Below are positions 22,875-33,246 of a stretch of 64,000 nt of DNA, piece after piece. The stretch's first letter is position 1, and each line of letters starts with the position of its first letter. A program made the translations under genes and the position numbers. The DNA is from Meconema thalassinum (lineage: Eukaryota; Arthropoda; Insecta; Orthoptera; Tettigoniidae), in NCBI GenBank assembly GCA_946902985.2, contig OX336396.1, forward strand, positions 234,872,297 to 234,936,296. The letters are read 5' to 3'. A model generated the notes under the pieces. The model was not told where the DNA came from. It searched no databases and saw only the letters and a program-made list of their open reading frames with translations.

Positions 22875-23504
22875 TAAAACATAAAATTAAAATATATTAT
22901 TCTTATTACCATTTTTATTTTTTACTTTTTATTTCTATTGTTTTTATTAAAACATTTATCTAGCACCCGAGGTCAAGGAGGTAAACTTATAATATTTGGC
23001 TTACAGAAACATTAACACTTCTACAAGAATTAGTTGCAAAATGAGTGAAAGATTCATCCTTCTTCATCATTGGCAATATACATTGTCCTTTTGGTAGGTG
23101 GTTACTATATTGATCACTAACCTGTAAAGGGTTAAATCAATGTTGGCAGTGCTGGAAGAGCCGAAATGTTCAACTTCATGGGAATTAATGTTAGATGATT
23201 TTAGCTTAATTAATCAACTTACCCTCAGGGAATGGAGAAAGCTTCTTTACGAACTCAGGACATTGTTAGCAATCCTCTAGTCATTTAGCTGAGGACCATT
23301 CGTTACCTGGTAGACGAGTCGACTCTAGTCTCTGGAGAGATTTATGCACTGGTGGTTTACGTACTGTAATACCTCCGGGAAAGGGGAAGACAAACGACTG
23401 TGCTAAGAGCCTGGTTAAACGCAGATCTCATCTCTTTCCACAATGGAGACTGCCGGATAAATATTGATAATTTGCTGTGCGTCTGCCTGCTGTAAAGATA
23501 CAGG
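22875..23504. other. AT-rich, nothing recognised
   Basis: No repeat match or supported coding frame. Confidence 0.5.
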
Positions 23505-23687
23505 AACTTGTAGTTTAACGTGACCGTGTATCTTGCGATCATGAGCCACGGTACCTTCTTTCTACGTGGACTCTGAACCACAGGACATGGCATTTCACTT
23601 CCAAAATCTCACATGCATCGACCGGGAATCGAACCTGGCACACCTTGGTGACAGGCTAACATATTGAACACAGCGCCACCACGCCCG
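23505..23687 (-). mobile_element. tRNA-derived SINE, third copy of the 197-bp type
   Basis: Minus-strand head GGGCGTGGTGGCGCTG, box B GGTTCGATTCCC, body CATGTCCTGTGGTTCAG, end TTAAACTACAAGTTCC. A short possible target duplication GAACTTG flanks it. Confidence 0.75.
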
Positions 23688-23850
23688 AATGAACTTGAAC
23701 AAGGCTTGGTACACAGTGTTAGTCATCCTAAATTGTCCCCCCATAATATCATCTGATGCAGTTTCCTATGTGTATATGTCCTGATCTACTATTGACCGAT
23801 AAAGTTGAATTTTTGAATATGGTAATAATAATATTAATATTAATGAAAAA

Positions 23851-24127
23851 TTCGCCTCCATGGCGTAGTGGTGAGGGTGCTTAGCTGCCACCCCGGCGGT
23901 CCGAGGTTCGATTCCCCGCTCTGCCAAGAAATTTGAAAAGTGCTATGAGGACTGGAACGGGGTCTACTCAGCCTCTGGTGGTCCAAATGAGTCGAGGGGA
24001 TTCAATTCCCACCTCAGCCATCCTCGAAGTGGTTTTCCGTGGTTTCCAAATTCTTCTTCGGGCAAATGCCTTGATAGTACCTACTGACAGGCCACGGCCG
24101 CCTCCTTCCCTTTTCCCAAGCTTACAG
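23851..24127 (+). mobile_element. tRNA-headed SINE, 3' truncated
   Basis: Head CCTCCATGGCGTAGTGG, box B AGGTTCGATTCCC, body CTGGAACGGGGTCTACTCAG, core GGTTTTCCGTGGTTTCC and GGCAAATGCC. Joined at about 24127 to a different SINE body. Confidence 0.75.
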
Positions 24128-24640
24128 GTTCGCTCCTGGCCGTGGTAAGTGATTTTTGAAAGGCGACATAAATCACGATACGCATGTCATACGATGTTGG
24201 CATGTTAAAGAACCCATTTGAATTCAGTAGGCCGTGTTCATAGTGGCAAAATTAATCTCGGGATTTTCCGCCAACACGAAGTTCCTCATTTCTCTAGTAG
24301 AAAGCGCTATACAGTAGACTAGTGTCAAGGAGATGAAGGCGACAAAAATCACGATACGCATGTCATACGATGTTGGCATGTTAAAGAACCCATTTAAATT
24401 CAGTAGGCCGTGATCATAATGCCAAAATTAATCTCGGGATTTTTCACCAACACAAAGTTCCTAATTTCTCTACTAGAAAGCGCTATAGTGTCAAGGAGCT
24501 TAGATATCTAACCTCCTTGACTTTCATAGCCCTTCAAGGAGCGATAAAATTCGACATGCAAGTTGCCCTCTGGGCGTCAATTGACAAAGCTTGCGCCCGG
24601 CACCCGAGGCCATACGATATTATTATTATTATTATTATTA
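24128..24640 (+). mobile_element. SINE with internal 176-bp tandem duplication
   Basis: Starts GGTTCGCTCCTGGCCGTGG and ends CCCGAGGCCATACGATA plus (TTA)n. The segment at 24162-24337 repeats at 24338-24500 (GGCGACATAAATCACG / GGCGACAAAAATCACG). Relatives at 7073 and 10807 have a single unit. Confidence 0.75.
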
Positions 24641-24788
24641 GTAGTAGTAGTAGTAGTAGTATGTGCGATGTGGTAGAAGTTTCAGTGGAATCGGTTCAAA
24701 AATATGTTTTTTCTTCCTAAACGTTTATACATATCTACTTTCTCAGCACATTTTCGCATGAAACACACGTTTTCTTAAAGTAGAAGAA

Positions 24789-25319
24789 CGGCGGCTTCGG
24801 TGGCGTAGTCGGTAGCATGCTGAGCTTCTATGCCCAAGATAGCGGGTTCAAATCCGGCCGAAGCCGTCGGATTATTTAAGAGCGTAAAAAAAACCTCAGT
24901 ATGCCTTCCTTCGGAGGGGAAGTAAAGCCGGCGGTCCCATGTCATAGATTTATGGCATTTTAAAGAACCTTCCACTAATTAGACCTGTGTGAAGCTAAAT
25001 TGTATAGGTTAAGAATGTAAACAATGCTCTTAGGTTCCTAGGTTCGTTGCCAAGAGCCGACTGCGGTGGCGTCTGGTAGCCAAGTTCTGAACTAGTAGTC
25101 GTTGACGGTGGCCTTTAGCGGCAAAAGTAGGAACTATTTGAAAAATTCAAAGTCTGCAGTCCTTACTTGAATTAAAAAACAGATAACACACATTAATACA
25201 GTCATCACAATTAACACCGGTGATCAGACAGATTCTACACACACACAAAGTACACGGAGCTACATGACCGCGTTTTCGCAGCCCCTAAACTTAAGAACCA
25301 ACCAACCAACCAACCAAGC
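24789..25319 (+). mobile_element. Full-length SINE, AACC-tail type (531 bp)
   Basis: Target duplication AAAGTAGAAGAA at 24777-24788 and 25320-25331. Head CGGCTTCGGTGGCGTAGTC, box B GGGTTCAAATCC, middle GTAAAGCCGGCGGTCCC, 3' module TACATGACCGCG ... GCAGCCCCTAAAC, then (AACC)n. Best complete reference copy, together with 48002-48518. Confidence 0.9.
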
Positions 25320-25479
25320 AAAGTAGAAGAATGAATTAAGCTTTCATCTGGAAACGAAACAAAGTGAAAATTTTCAAATACGCCATTTTGAAAGGAATAT
25401 CTTAACACTTGCTACAACTATTCGTGGTCACAATGAGATTGTGAGGTTTGAATTACATTTTTCAGTGTTGCCTAAGTAA

Positions 25480-25668
25480 ACAAAAGTTTGGTGCTTTTCA
25501 GTCGGTCAACACGAATGTACCCAAAAAAAGATGGGTTATGTAGTCTACTAATCCTGAAATAAATTATTATTATTATTAATCTCATGTAATTTGTTTCAGG
25601 ATTAGGACATAACCCAGCTCTTTTTGGGTACATTCGTGTTGACCGACTGAAAAGCACCAAACGTTTGT
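25480..25668. mobile_element. Foldback palindrome, about 189 bp
   Basis: The left arm (25480-25560) starts ACAAAAGTTTGGTGC. The right arm (25590-25668) ends GCACCAAACGTTTGT. The arms are nearly perfect reverse complements across ACTGAAAAGCACC/GGTGCTTTTCAGT and CGAATGTACCC, with an AT-rich loop containing (ATT)n. Resembles a small foldback MITE; no clear target duplication. Confidence 0.7.
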
Positions 25669-25705
25669 CACAATGAGAGATAATAAGAAGTAGGTGTACA
25701 TGTGT

Positions 25706-25709
<4 letters not shown>

Positions 25710-25745
<36 letters not shown>

Positions 25746-26085
25746 AATTGTTGTTTTGAGGGGCCTAACATCTAGGTTATCGTCCCCTAATTTTTGGGGA
25801 TATAGTGAAAGATGAGATGAGAAAGAAAACTATAGCCTTACTAATAAAAATAAAAAACAACCCCTGGCACTATCCAGCCCATGACGGGCTAAGGCCGACC
25901 AAGCGACCGCTGCCCAGCCATTTGGCCTGCAGATATTGGGGTGACGCGTGATTAGCGAGTCGGGTCCCCTCGGCCGTTAATCTTGGTATTCGTGATCGGG
26001 GCGCTGTCTCACTGTCAGACAGCTACTCAATTGTCCTCACGAGGCTGAGTGCACCCCGTTCCAACCCTCACTTCTTACTAATACT
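25710..26085 (-). repeat. Dispersed SINE-like repeat with (ATC)n/(GAT)n tract
   Basis: Minus strand: GGTTGGAACGGGGTGCACTC, GGCCGAGGGGACCCG, GGCTGGATAGTGCCAGGGG, GACGATAACCTAGATG, then (ATC)n at 25710-25745. Part of a larger composite with the next entry; shape and tail suggest a retroposed element. Confidence 0.4.
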
Positions 26086-26229
26086 AACTACAAACATTTA
26101 TACTAGAAGATGAAATGGTTTTCAAATAAAGGATAGGGAAAATATAGAACCAGAAGAAAAGAAATGCCCTCAACCCACGAAGAATGAGGATTGAGGGACT
26201 TGGAAGGAAGGAGAGCCATGAAAGGCAGA

Positions 26230-26720
26230 TAGGAAAGGAAAAGAGGAGAGTACCCACTCCAAAGTCAGTGGGAAAAGGGGAAAAAACGGACCCAGCTCAG
26301 GAATCCCCCGGGATCGCGAACTCCCGAACTCACCAGTCGTGAGCCCCTGAGGGTGTAGAAAAATCCAGGGTACACCAGAAGTGGTGGGGCTACATACACC
26401 CTGCCTCCTTCAGGGCCTCGAGCAGAAGTCAGGAGATAACAGGAGAAGAAAAAGAAGGCTGACCCCTAACTGAAGGCGGGTATCAGGTAAGATGAGACAA
26501 GGGCCAATTAGGGCGGGATAGGAAGAGACTCCCAAGCCCCCGGATACCCTAATACCGTCGGGATCGGAAGAGAACAAGAGTTGGCCAAGAGAGGTCGACA
26601 GGAAAAAGACGGAGAGGAGCCCGGCACAAGTAAGTGGAAGCAATGCCAGACTCAGCTGGGGCCCCGTGTTCGTTTACCGACGTCCCACTAGATGTGAGTC
26701 CCTGGGGGTCTTGTGTTTTA
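26230..26720. repeat. Dispersed repeat, copy 1 of a 0.48-kb family
   Basis: Matches 54546-55030 along its length: GACCCAGCTCAGGAA, CCAGAAGTGGTGGGGC, ACACCCTGCCTCCTT, GAGACAAGGGCCAATTA, GGATCGGAAGAGAACAAGAG, CAGCTGGGG. No protein in any frame survives in both copies. Class unknown. Confidence 0.7.
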
Positions 26721-27096
26721 ATTCCATGAAGTGTGCACAATATAAAGTATAATTTATACGAATGTAAATAGCCATACCAGCTACTGAAATTTCTTCTTAT
26801 GTTTCTGAGGAGGTAAGCAGCTTTTCTAATGAACTGTACGGAAAGAACGTGTCTACCTGTTAGGCAGGCACGATTTATGAACACTTTATCAGGATTTAGT
26901 CTCCTAATCTTCACTAGCGCACTGGAGATTCAACAGAGCGAGACAGCGACCCTGTGTTACACACCGTCCACACAAGGTCAGCGGAGCATGGCACAAATCG
27001 CACGTTTATTCAAAATATTCAGTACAGCCAGAGCGTGGCTATAATGGATACAATAAGAATGTAACTGCATTGTACGGACAAAGTAGCGTAATCATA
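26721..27096. other. Nothing recognised
   Basis: Mixed sequence without repeat matches in the window. Confidence 0.5.
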
Positions 27097-27790
27097 CAGG
27101 GTCATTATCTATGTGCGCCTCGATAAACACGGCAAGCTAAGCCGGCTTTGACTGGTGCAGATCGCTGGCACGCGTACACGGTTCAGCCGGTGGTTGGCGC
27201 GCTCCACTGACTCATATCGTTAGTTCACATGGGTTTTGTCATTCGTATAGACGTGTATCTGCAAAGGTTAGACGTTAGTGTTGCACGTTTAGTGAGTATT
27301 GTGATTACTGTGATTGTTGGCCATGCCTAGACACCAATTCACATTGTGCGAACGTGTGTTGATCCATAATTCGTATATGAAAAGCAGAAAATCTTGTTCT
27401 GAAACGAGACGAAAATTTCGAATCAAGTTTCCAGGAAGACCTGTGCCTAATGCCAGTACAATTAGGAGGCTCGCTTAACGATTCAAGGAAACAGGCTCCG
27501 TAAATAATAAAGAAAGTTAACAGACAACGTTGTGTTCTCACAGACCAAAAAATAGATGAGATTGTTGTCCATTCTTCCATCAGAAGATGTCAGGTGTGTG
27601 TTACAAGAGAGGGAGGACATTCAGCATTGCCTATGACCACTGCAAGTACACATTATTGAACATGTTTGGTAAACGTGTAAAAGTACGTGCCAATCACTTG
27701 CTGAACCATGTACGCGCGCCCGCGATCTGCGCCGATCAAAGCCGGCTTAGCTTGCTGTGTTTACCGGGGCGCACATAGATAATGACCCTG
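27097..27790 (+). mobile_element. Mariner-derived MITE with about 90-bp TIRs
   Basis: Ends CAGGGTCATTATCTATGTGC and its reverse complement. The TIRs match for about 90 bp with roughly ten mismatches, flanked by TA at 27095-27096 and 27791-27792. Internal sequence holds only an N-terminal transposase remnant, so the element is an internally deleted, non-autonomous derivative. Confidence 0.88.
27323..27478 (+). pseudogene. Helix-turn-helix transposase N-terminus (DUF4817-like), truncated
   Basis: ATG at 27323 opens 51 codons ending in an in-frame TAA at 27476-27478; similar coding continues after the stop (RFKETGSVNN). Residues 10-50 contain ERVLIHNSYMKS and ETRRKF..KFPGRPVP...TIRRL, the DNA-binding N-terminal pattern common in insect mariner-like transposases. 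No catalytic DDE region follows before the right TIR. Could only act, if expressed, as a DNA-binding fragment. Confidence 0.75.
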
Positions 27791-27792
27791 TA

Positions 27793-28698
27793 CCGAAATC
27801 ACGGGTTTGACTCCCGGCTGAGTAAGTTGAGCATTTGATGGGCGTCACAAATAGACACCAGAGAGGTTTCTGAGACATGATGTAAATCGAGATGGATGCA
27901 TTTCAGTAAAAATAAAATATCATTACAAAAAACAAACAAAAAACACGCCAACTCATTTCGTTACAGGCTGCACTCCGCAAAGAGCATAATTATATTCGAC
28001 TTATAGAAATCACACCCCTTTGATCTTCACAAAATATTTTTCAAGAAAATAATTTTTGTCTGTTTTATAGTAAAATACAATCACCATTTAAATATGTCAT
28101 TTTCACAAAATTGTTTTATCATCAATTTAAAGCCCATAATTGTTACAGATCTAATGTTTAAAATATGTTATTTATTTTTTATTAATTTTTCAAAGGAAAA
28201 CATTCATGTATAATATGTATTCAAACTTTGTTCGCAATTATAATAGTTTCTTTCAAAAACACTTACTGTGGAGGGCCATAATTTGGCCAAAACTAGTATA
28301 ATTAATTAATGGATATCAATTCAATTTATTGACAAAAGGTGTAATAAAATTTTAAATGTCATTTGGTATTTCATTTCAGATTAAACATCAACAAGAAAGC
28401 TCTTAAAATGATTAAATTCATATCACTATGTACAAAATAAGTGCCAATAATATTTTTTCAAAAAATTGAAATACCATAATGAGCACCATCGTTAAGAAAT
28501 AACAACCTTCTTCGTTTACATCGTGACTGTTAACATTGACGACACAGTTACAGAGCCTGAATGGTAACTTCCTTTCCCGCTCGATGCCGCAAAAGTAATG
28601 GTTAGTAGTAACGGTATTACTCTCCAACCCTGGCTCCAGGTAAAGGGATTACAATTTGGGTACAATTGTTTTGACCCTGTGAAAACACATTAAATTTC
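27793..28698. other. AT-rich, nothing recognised
   Basis: No repeat match and no supported frame in about 900 bp; possibly unique intergenic sequence. Confidence 0.5.
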
Positions 28699-28762
<64 letters not shown>

Positions 28763-28768
28763 TAATAA
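28699..28768 (+). repeat. (AAT)n microsatellite
   Basis: About 70 bp of AAT repeats, slightly interrupted at the right end. It adjoins the LINE remnant and resembles the tails of neighbouring LINEs. Confidence 0.95.
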
Positions 28769-28781
28769 TAACAAAATAAAG

Positions 28782-28910
28782 ATCTACGGGTCAGTTCAGA
28801 ATGAGGGAATATGAATAGAGAGACCGATAATACAGCAGAACCCTACAGACAGAGACGATTACAAATAACGTAAGGAAAAGAAGGGAAAATGTTTATGGAC
28901 ACGTACATAG
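28782..28910 (+). pseudogene. LINE ORF2 C-terminal remnant, left half (split by the Gypsy element)
   Basis: Decayed reading of the post-RT region (TACGGGTCAGTTCAGAATGAGG, roughly YGSVQNEG, then a KEKKGKC basic stretch). It continues at 35458, after the retrotransposon, with RMNEDRLTKK-like coding. The split gives the Gypsy pre-insertion site. Confidence 0.6.
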
Positions 28911-29129
28911 TGTTACGGCTGTGAGTTTGTTTCGTCGCTCACCGCATGAGTCACAACTTCCCCCGGGCTGGGCTGAGCGCTGCCTCAGTGTATTGCGTGC
29001 GCCTTACGCAACAGGACTACTAGGACAAAGGGATGGTCCAGAATATTCGTGACCCAGCCAGTGATGGAAACCTCGAGAAGCCGTGAACCCTGGATGGGTC
29101 TAGAAGCATTTATTGAGTCACCGGCCTGC

Positions 29130-29137
29130 TATATAAA
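29130..29137 (+). promoter_or_regulatory. TATA box of the 5' LTR
   Basis: TATATAAA in the LTR, a standard Pol II core promoter position for U3. The 3' LTR equivalent (near 34957) has mutated to CTATAAGA. Confidence 0.7.
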
Positions 29138-29531
29138 AGCGACCTGGCAAGCGGGGTCGAGTGTGTTTTTCGAGCTAGTGCGAGCGTTTACCTTGAGCGA
29201 CAGTTGTTGGCGACGTGACTTGCGAAACCCCTAGTGAAGCTGATTCTCTTGACAGCGAGGGAGTGAGAAGCCTACAGAGGAACTGTGTCTAGAACGAGTG
29301 TGTTTTCCCAGTGCGAAAGAGGTGATTGTTGTGAATTGTGAAACAGTGTGTAGTACGGTGACAGGCTGAGTGCAGATATTTCCATCCAGCGCACGGGGCC
29401 ACCTCATTACGAGGGATTAACTTCTGCGTCTTATTGACAAGTGAAAGGGAAGTGTTCTCTCCAAGAGGAAACTGGAGTGAGGTACTGATTGCTTGTATTT
29501 GCTATTTGTGTGGTGTACCTTTCAGGCGTCC

Positions 29532-29537
29532 AATAAA
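29532..29537 (+). terminator. Polyadenylation signal AATAAA in the 5' LTR
   Basis: AATAAA, conserved at 35358-35363 in the 3' LTR, where it would direct 3' processing of the genomic transcript. Confidence 0.7.
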
Positions 29538-29633
29538 GCTAATTAGATTTCTTTAAAGGAATAATTGTGTTTGTGCTTTCACCCACCGTAATCCAGTTAA
29601 CGTAAGTGCCACTAGGGGGTGGCACGTAACAAC

Positions 29634-29651
29634 TGGTGTCAGAAGCCGGAT
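29634..29651 (+). other. Primer-binding site, tRNA-Leu type
   Basis: Two bases after the LTR comes TGGTGTCAGAAG, complementary to the 3' end of insect tRNA-Leu (…CTTCTGACACCA). The next bases (CCGGATT) match less well. Confidence 0.75.
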
Positions 29652-29735
29652 TACGAACTAAAGCACAAGCACAACACCTGACGGTCCTGGTTTCAAAACC
29701 AGCGCAGGTCATTTTTTTAATTTTCCTGTGAGTGC

Positions 29736-31100
29736 ATGCCCTTTACAAGACAACCAACCAAAATGGAAGCGCAATTGGCAGCATTGCTAGAAAAGTTAAG
29801 TGGCATGGAAACCAAATTAGAAGACGGCCAGAAGAATTTAACCAAGGACCTAACTGCCAAATTAGAAGACGGCCAGAAGAAATTAGCCAAGGACCTGAAG
29901 GATGACATGAAGAAGATGGAAGACGGCCAGAAGAAGATGGAGGACGGCCAGAAGAACTTAGCAGAGGACCTAACCGCCAAATTTCTGGATGGCCAGAAAA
30001 ATCTGGAAGAGGGTCTGCTGACGAAACTACAGGAAAGTCAAAGGAAATTGGAACAGGGCCTACGTGAGGAAGTCACGGCAGTGGAAAAGAAGTTCAACGC
30101 TCTACAACAGGCAGTTGCCGAACTGCGCCAACTCCCGCTGACGGGGATGGAAGAGAAATTAAACGCTTTACAAAAGGAAATTGCTGAGCTGAGCCAACGC
30201 CCACCGACGGGGATGGAAGCGAGATTCAATGCTCTTCAAGAGGAAGTTGCCGAGCTGCGCCGATGCCCGCCCACAGGTACACCGGGAATATCAGTAGCGG
30301 GACAGAGCAGAGTGACGCCCCCAACCTTCGACGGAAAGGTCCCGTGGAGCACCTATTTACGTCATTTCGAGGCAGCCTGTTCCATAAACAATTGGAACAG
30401 CACGGAAAAGGCTACAGCTCTCATTGTAGCGCTGAGAGGGGACGCCCTTAACGTCCTTCAGGCCATCCCGACTGGATTCCAGGACTACGCTTCACTAATC
30501 GCCCATATGGAGTCCCGATATGGAGATAGCCATCTTCAGCAGGCCTACCAGATGCAGCTCCGGACCCGGGTACAAAAGAACGCGGAAACCCTGCAGGAGT
30601 TCGAGATGGACATCGCACGCCTCGTAAGACTCGCCTACCCAACAGCGCCGGCCGACTTTCTGGAACAGATAGCAGCGAAGACCTTCACCGACGGGCTACG
30701 AGACTCGGACAATCAACAGGCGCTGCGACTCGCGTGCAATAAGATCCTGGCAGATGCGCTGAGCCACGCACTTGAGTTCGAGACGGCAAAACAGGCATCT
30801 ACGATGCACGCGTGGGTGCGTCAAGTGGACGTCGACGAACCAGTAAAAACCAACGAGACCAAGCCCCTGGCCGACGAATTAATGGAGGCGCTAAGCCGTT
30901 TCTTCGATAGTCGCGGCACCACCAGCAACGACACAGCCGGAAGACAACCGGAGAGGCGGCCCGGAAGAGGGCTACCGACCTGCTGGACCTGCGGTAAGAA
31001 AGGCCACCTGAGCAAGGACTGCGGTGATCGCCGCCGCCGATGGTATCCGACGGGAAATCAGTCGTCCGAAAACCGCGCGGCCCAGGGAAACGATTATTAG
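29736..31100 (+). CDS. gag: Gag protein of the Gypsy element (454 aa)
   Basis: Structural protein that would form the cytoplasmic particle and package RNA. Residues 10-185 are predicted coiled coil. They hold five DGQK motifs (about residues 30, 45, 63, 70 and 85), then three 22-residue repeats of the NALQ...AEL...PTG type (about 120-181). Residues about 193-365 are a typical retrotransposon capsid region (TFDGKVPWSTYLRHFE...). A single CCHC knuckle, CWTCGKKGHLSKDC, lies at 416-429, followed by an Arg-rich tail. The frame is open throughout, unlike pol. It ends at TAG 31098-31100, in the same frame as the start of protease, so pol could be reached only by read-through. ATG at 29736 is the first in frame after the primer site. 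Confidence 0.9.
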   Translation: MPFTRQPTKMEAQLAALLEKLSGMETKLEDGQKNLTKDLTAKLEDGQKKLAKDLKDDMKKMEDGQKKMEDGQKNLAEDLTAKFLDGQKNLEEGLLTKLQESQRKLEQGLREEVTAVEKKFNALQQAVAELRQLPLTGMEEKLNALQKEIAELSQRPPTGMEARFNALQEEVAELRRCPPTGTPGISVAGQSRVTPPTFDGKVPWSTYLRHFEAACSINNWNSTEKATALIVALRGDALNVLQAIPTGFQDYASLIAHMESRYGDSHLQQAYQMQLRTRVQKNAETLQEFEMDIARLVRLAYPTAPADFLEQIAAKTFTDGLRDSDNQQALRLACNKILADALSHALEFETAKQASTMHAWVRQVDVDEPVKTNETKPLADELMEALSRFFDSRGTTSNDTAGRQPERRPGRGLPTCWTCGKKGHLSKDCGDRRRRWYPTGNQSSENRAAQGNDY

Positions 31101-31689
31101 CCAGCCTTGTGGGGGCAAAGGTTGGCCTGTGACAGTCGTCAAACCCCGACAGTCCAAGTTCGTGTGACGCAGTTACGGAGGGATAATAGCAGCCTGATGG
31201 TCGACGGAGTCGTCAACGGAGTGAGCTGGCCCATGCTGATTGACACGGGAGCGTCGAGGACAATAGTCAATTACCCCCGTAATTCCGAAGTGGAGAGTGC
31301 AATCCACGCAAAGGAACCTCCAGCTAATAACCGCTACTGGAGAGACCGCACCAGTACATGGCGAAGCATCTCTGGAGTTCGTCATTGGTCGACGGGCGGT
31401 GAAGCATCCGGTGCTCGTGGCTGATGTATCAAACGAAGTGATCATCGGACTGGACTTCCTGGACCAGAACATCATCTTGGACCTGAGTACCAACACTCTG
31501 CACTTCGGAGGTGGGGAACTTGCTTTGCAACCAGCACACGAGGCCGTCACCGCACGACGAGTAAGGCTGAGAGAGGACGTCATCGTTCCCGCCAGGACGG
31601 AAGTCAGAGCTGCAGTAATTGTCGACGGAACTGCTGAGGGAGTGGCGGCTATCATCAAGCCAAAATATGAGGACATCCAGACAAAATGA
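31101..31689 (+). pseudogene. pol: Gypsy protease region, frameshifted
   Basis: In the gag frame, right after the TAG, coding continues to the aspartic protease motif DTGAS (codons 31242-31256). Around 31270-31300 the frame shifts by one: the flap and second half (TATGETAPVHG ... IIGLDFL) are read in frame 31297-31689. A TGA at 31687-31689 then interrupts the linker to RT. The protease would normally cleave Gag-Pol; here it cannot be made whole. Confidence 0.85.
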
Positions 31690-33246
31690 TTGCTAATTGC
31701 CATGACCCTCATCAACACGTCGTCTCGGCCGTACGTTCGCCTGACCAACCTGAACGACTACGACATTACGGTTCACCGGGACACCAACCTAGGAGTCTGC
31801 GAGCCCGTTACCTGGATTGCCTGCATCACAGATACGACGGACGGACACCAGCAGACGGACAACCGAAGAAGACACACACTGCCAGAAGAACTACAGAAGC
31901 TGTACCAAGGATCCCAGGGCCAGCTAGACGAGGAGCAATCACGCCAACTTCAGGACATGCTACGCGAATTCCAGGATGTCTTCTCCGTGGGGAGCAAAGA
32001 CTTCGGCAGGACAAGCTTGGTCCAGCACAGAATCGACCTTGGGGACAGCGCACCGATTAGGGCCCCATTCCGACGTGTCCCGCTCGCCAAGCAAGCCGAA
32101 GTCGACCGGATGGTAGAAGAGATGAAGGAGGAAGGAGTGATCGAGCCATCACATAGTCCTTGGAGTTCTCCGGTCGTGCTAGTGAAGAAGAAGGACGGTT
32201 CCACCAGGTTCTGCGTGGATTACAGGCGAGTGAATGACGTCGCGAAGAAGGACAGCAACCCTCTACCCCGGATCGATGACACCCTGGACACCATATCAGG
32301 GTCAAGATGGTTCTCCGCCTTGGATTTGAAGAGTGGCTACTGGCAGGTGGAGGTCCACCCTAAGGACCGCGAGAAAACTGCGTTCTCGGTGGGCAGCGGG
32401 CTCTGGCAGTTCACCGTCATGCCATTCGGTCTGTGCAACGCCCCTGCGACCTTCGAAAGGCTAATGGAGTCCATTCTGAGGGGACTACACTGGAAGACCT
32501 GCCTGGTCTACCTAGACGACGTCATCGTTCTGGGGAGAAGCTTCGAGGAGCACTACAGCAACCTGAAGGAGATCTTGATGAGTCTACGGGCTGCCCAGTT
32601 GAGGTTGAGCCCCAAGAAGTGTCAGCTCTTCCAGAAGCAGGTCCAGTACCTTGGGCATATTGTCTCCGAGGAATGGGTGCTCACCGACCCAGAAAAGACC
32701 GCAGCTGTGGGGGAGTGGCCAGTTCAGAAGGACAAGTCCCAACTTCGAAGCTTCCTGGGACTCTGCACTTATTACCGTCGCTTCGTGAGAGGATTCGCCG
32801 ACATCGCCAAACCACTGCATCGACTGACAGAGAAGGACCAACTCTTCACATGGACAGAAGAATGCCACAGTGCCTTCGAACAACTCAAGCAGGCTCTGTG
32901 CACCGCGCCTATTCTGGCCTACCCCAGACCTGGAACCAGGTTCATCGTCGATACCGATGCCAGCGGCTTTGGTATAGGGGGAATCCTGTCGCAAATAGTG
33001 GACGGCGAGGAGAGAGTGGTGGCCTACTTCAGCAAAGCCTTGTCAAAGCCAGAGAGGAACTACTGCGTCACCAGGAAGGAACTGCTCGCCATCGTGAAGA
33101 CCATCGAACACTTCCACAAGTACCTGTACGGGCAAGAATTTCTCATCAGGACCAACCATGCATCCCTGCGGTGGCTCCTGAACTTCAAACAGCCCGAGGG
33201 TCACCTCGCGATTGTTGATAAAGAGGCTTCAACAGTAAAACTTTGA
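31690..33246 (+). pseudogene. pol: Gypsy reverse transcriptase and RNase H region
   Basis: A 518-codon open stretch between the upstream TGA and a TGA at 33244. RT motifs in order: LVKKKDGSTRFCVDYR, SALDLKSGYWQ (catalytic Asp), GLCNAPATFERLM and YLDD (32509-32520). The RNase H domain follows: DTDASGFGIGG, KELLA, then RTNHASL where the usual third acidic residue of TDH is Asn, an expected loss of activity. A frameshift near 33208 ends the domain early, and the true frame also has a TAA at 33236-33238. The RT core itself looks intact. Confidence 0.92.

Larger units (their letters stand above)
28911..29631 (+). repeat. 5' LTR
   Basis: 721 bp, same length as the 3' LTR. Contains a TATA box and AATAAA, listed separately. 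7-bp inverted ends TGTTACG/CGTAACA. Confidence 0.95.
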
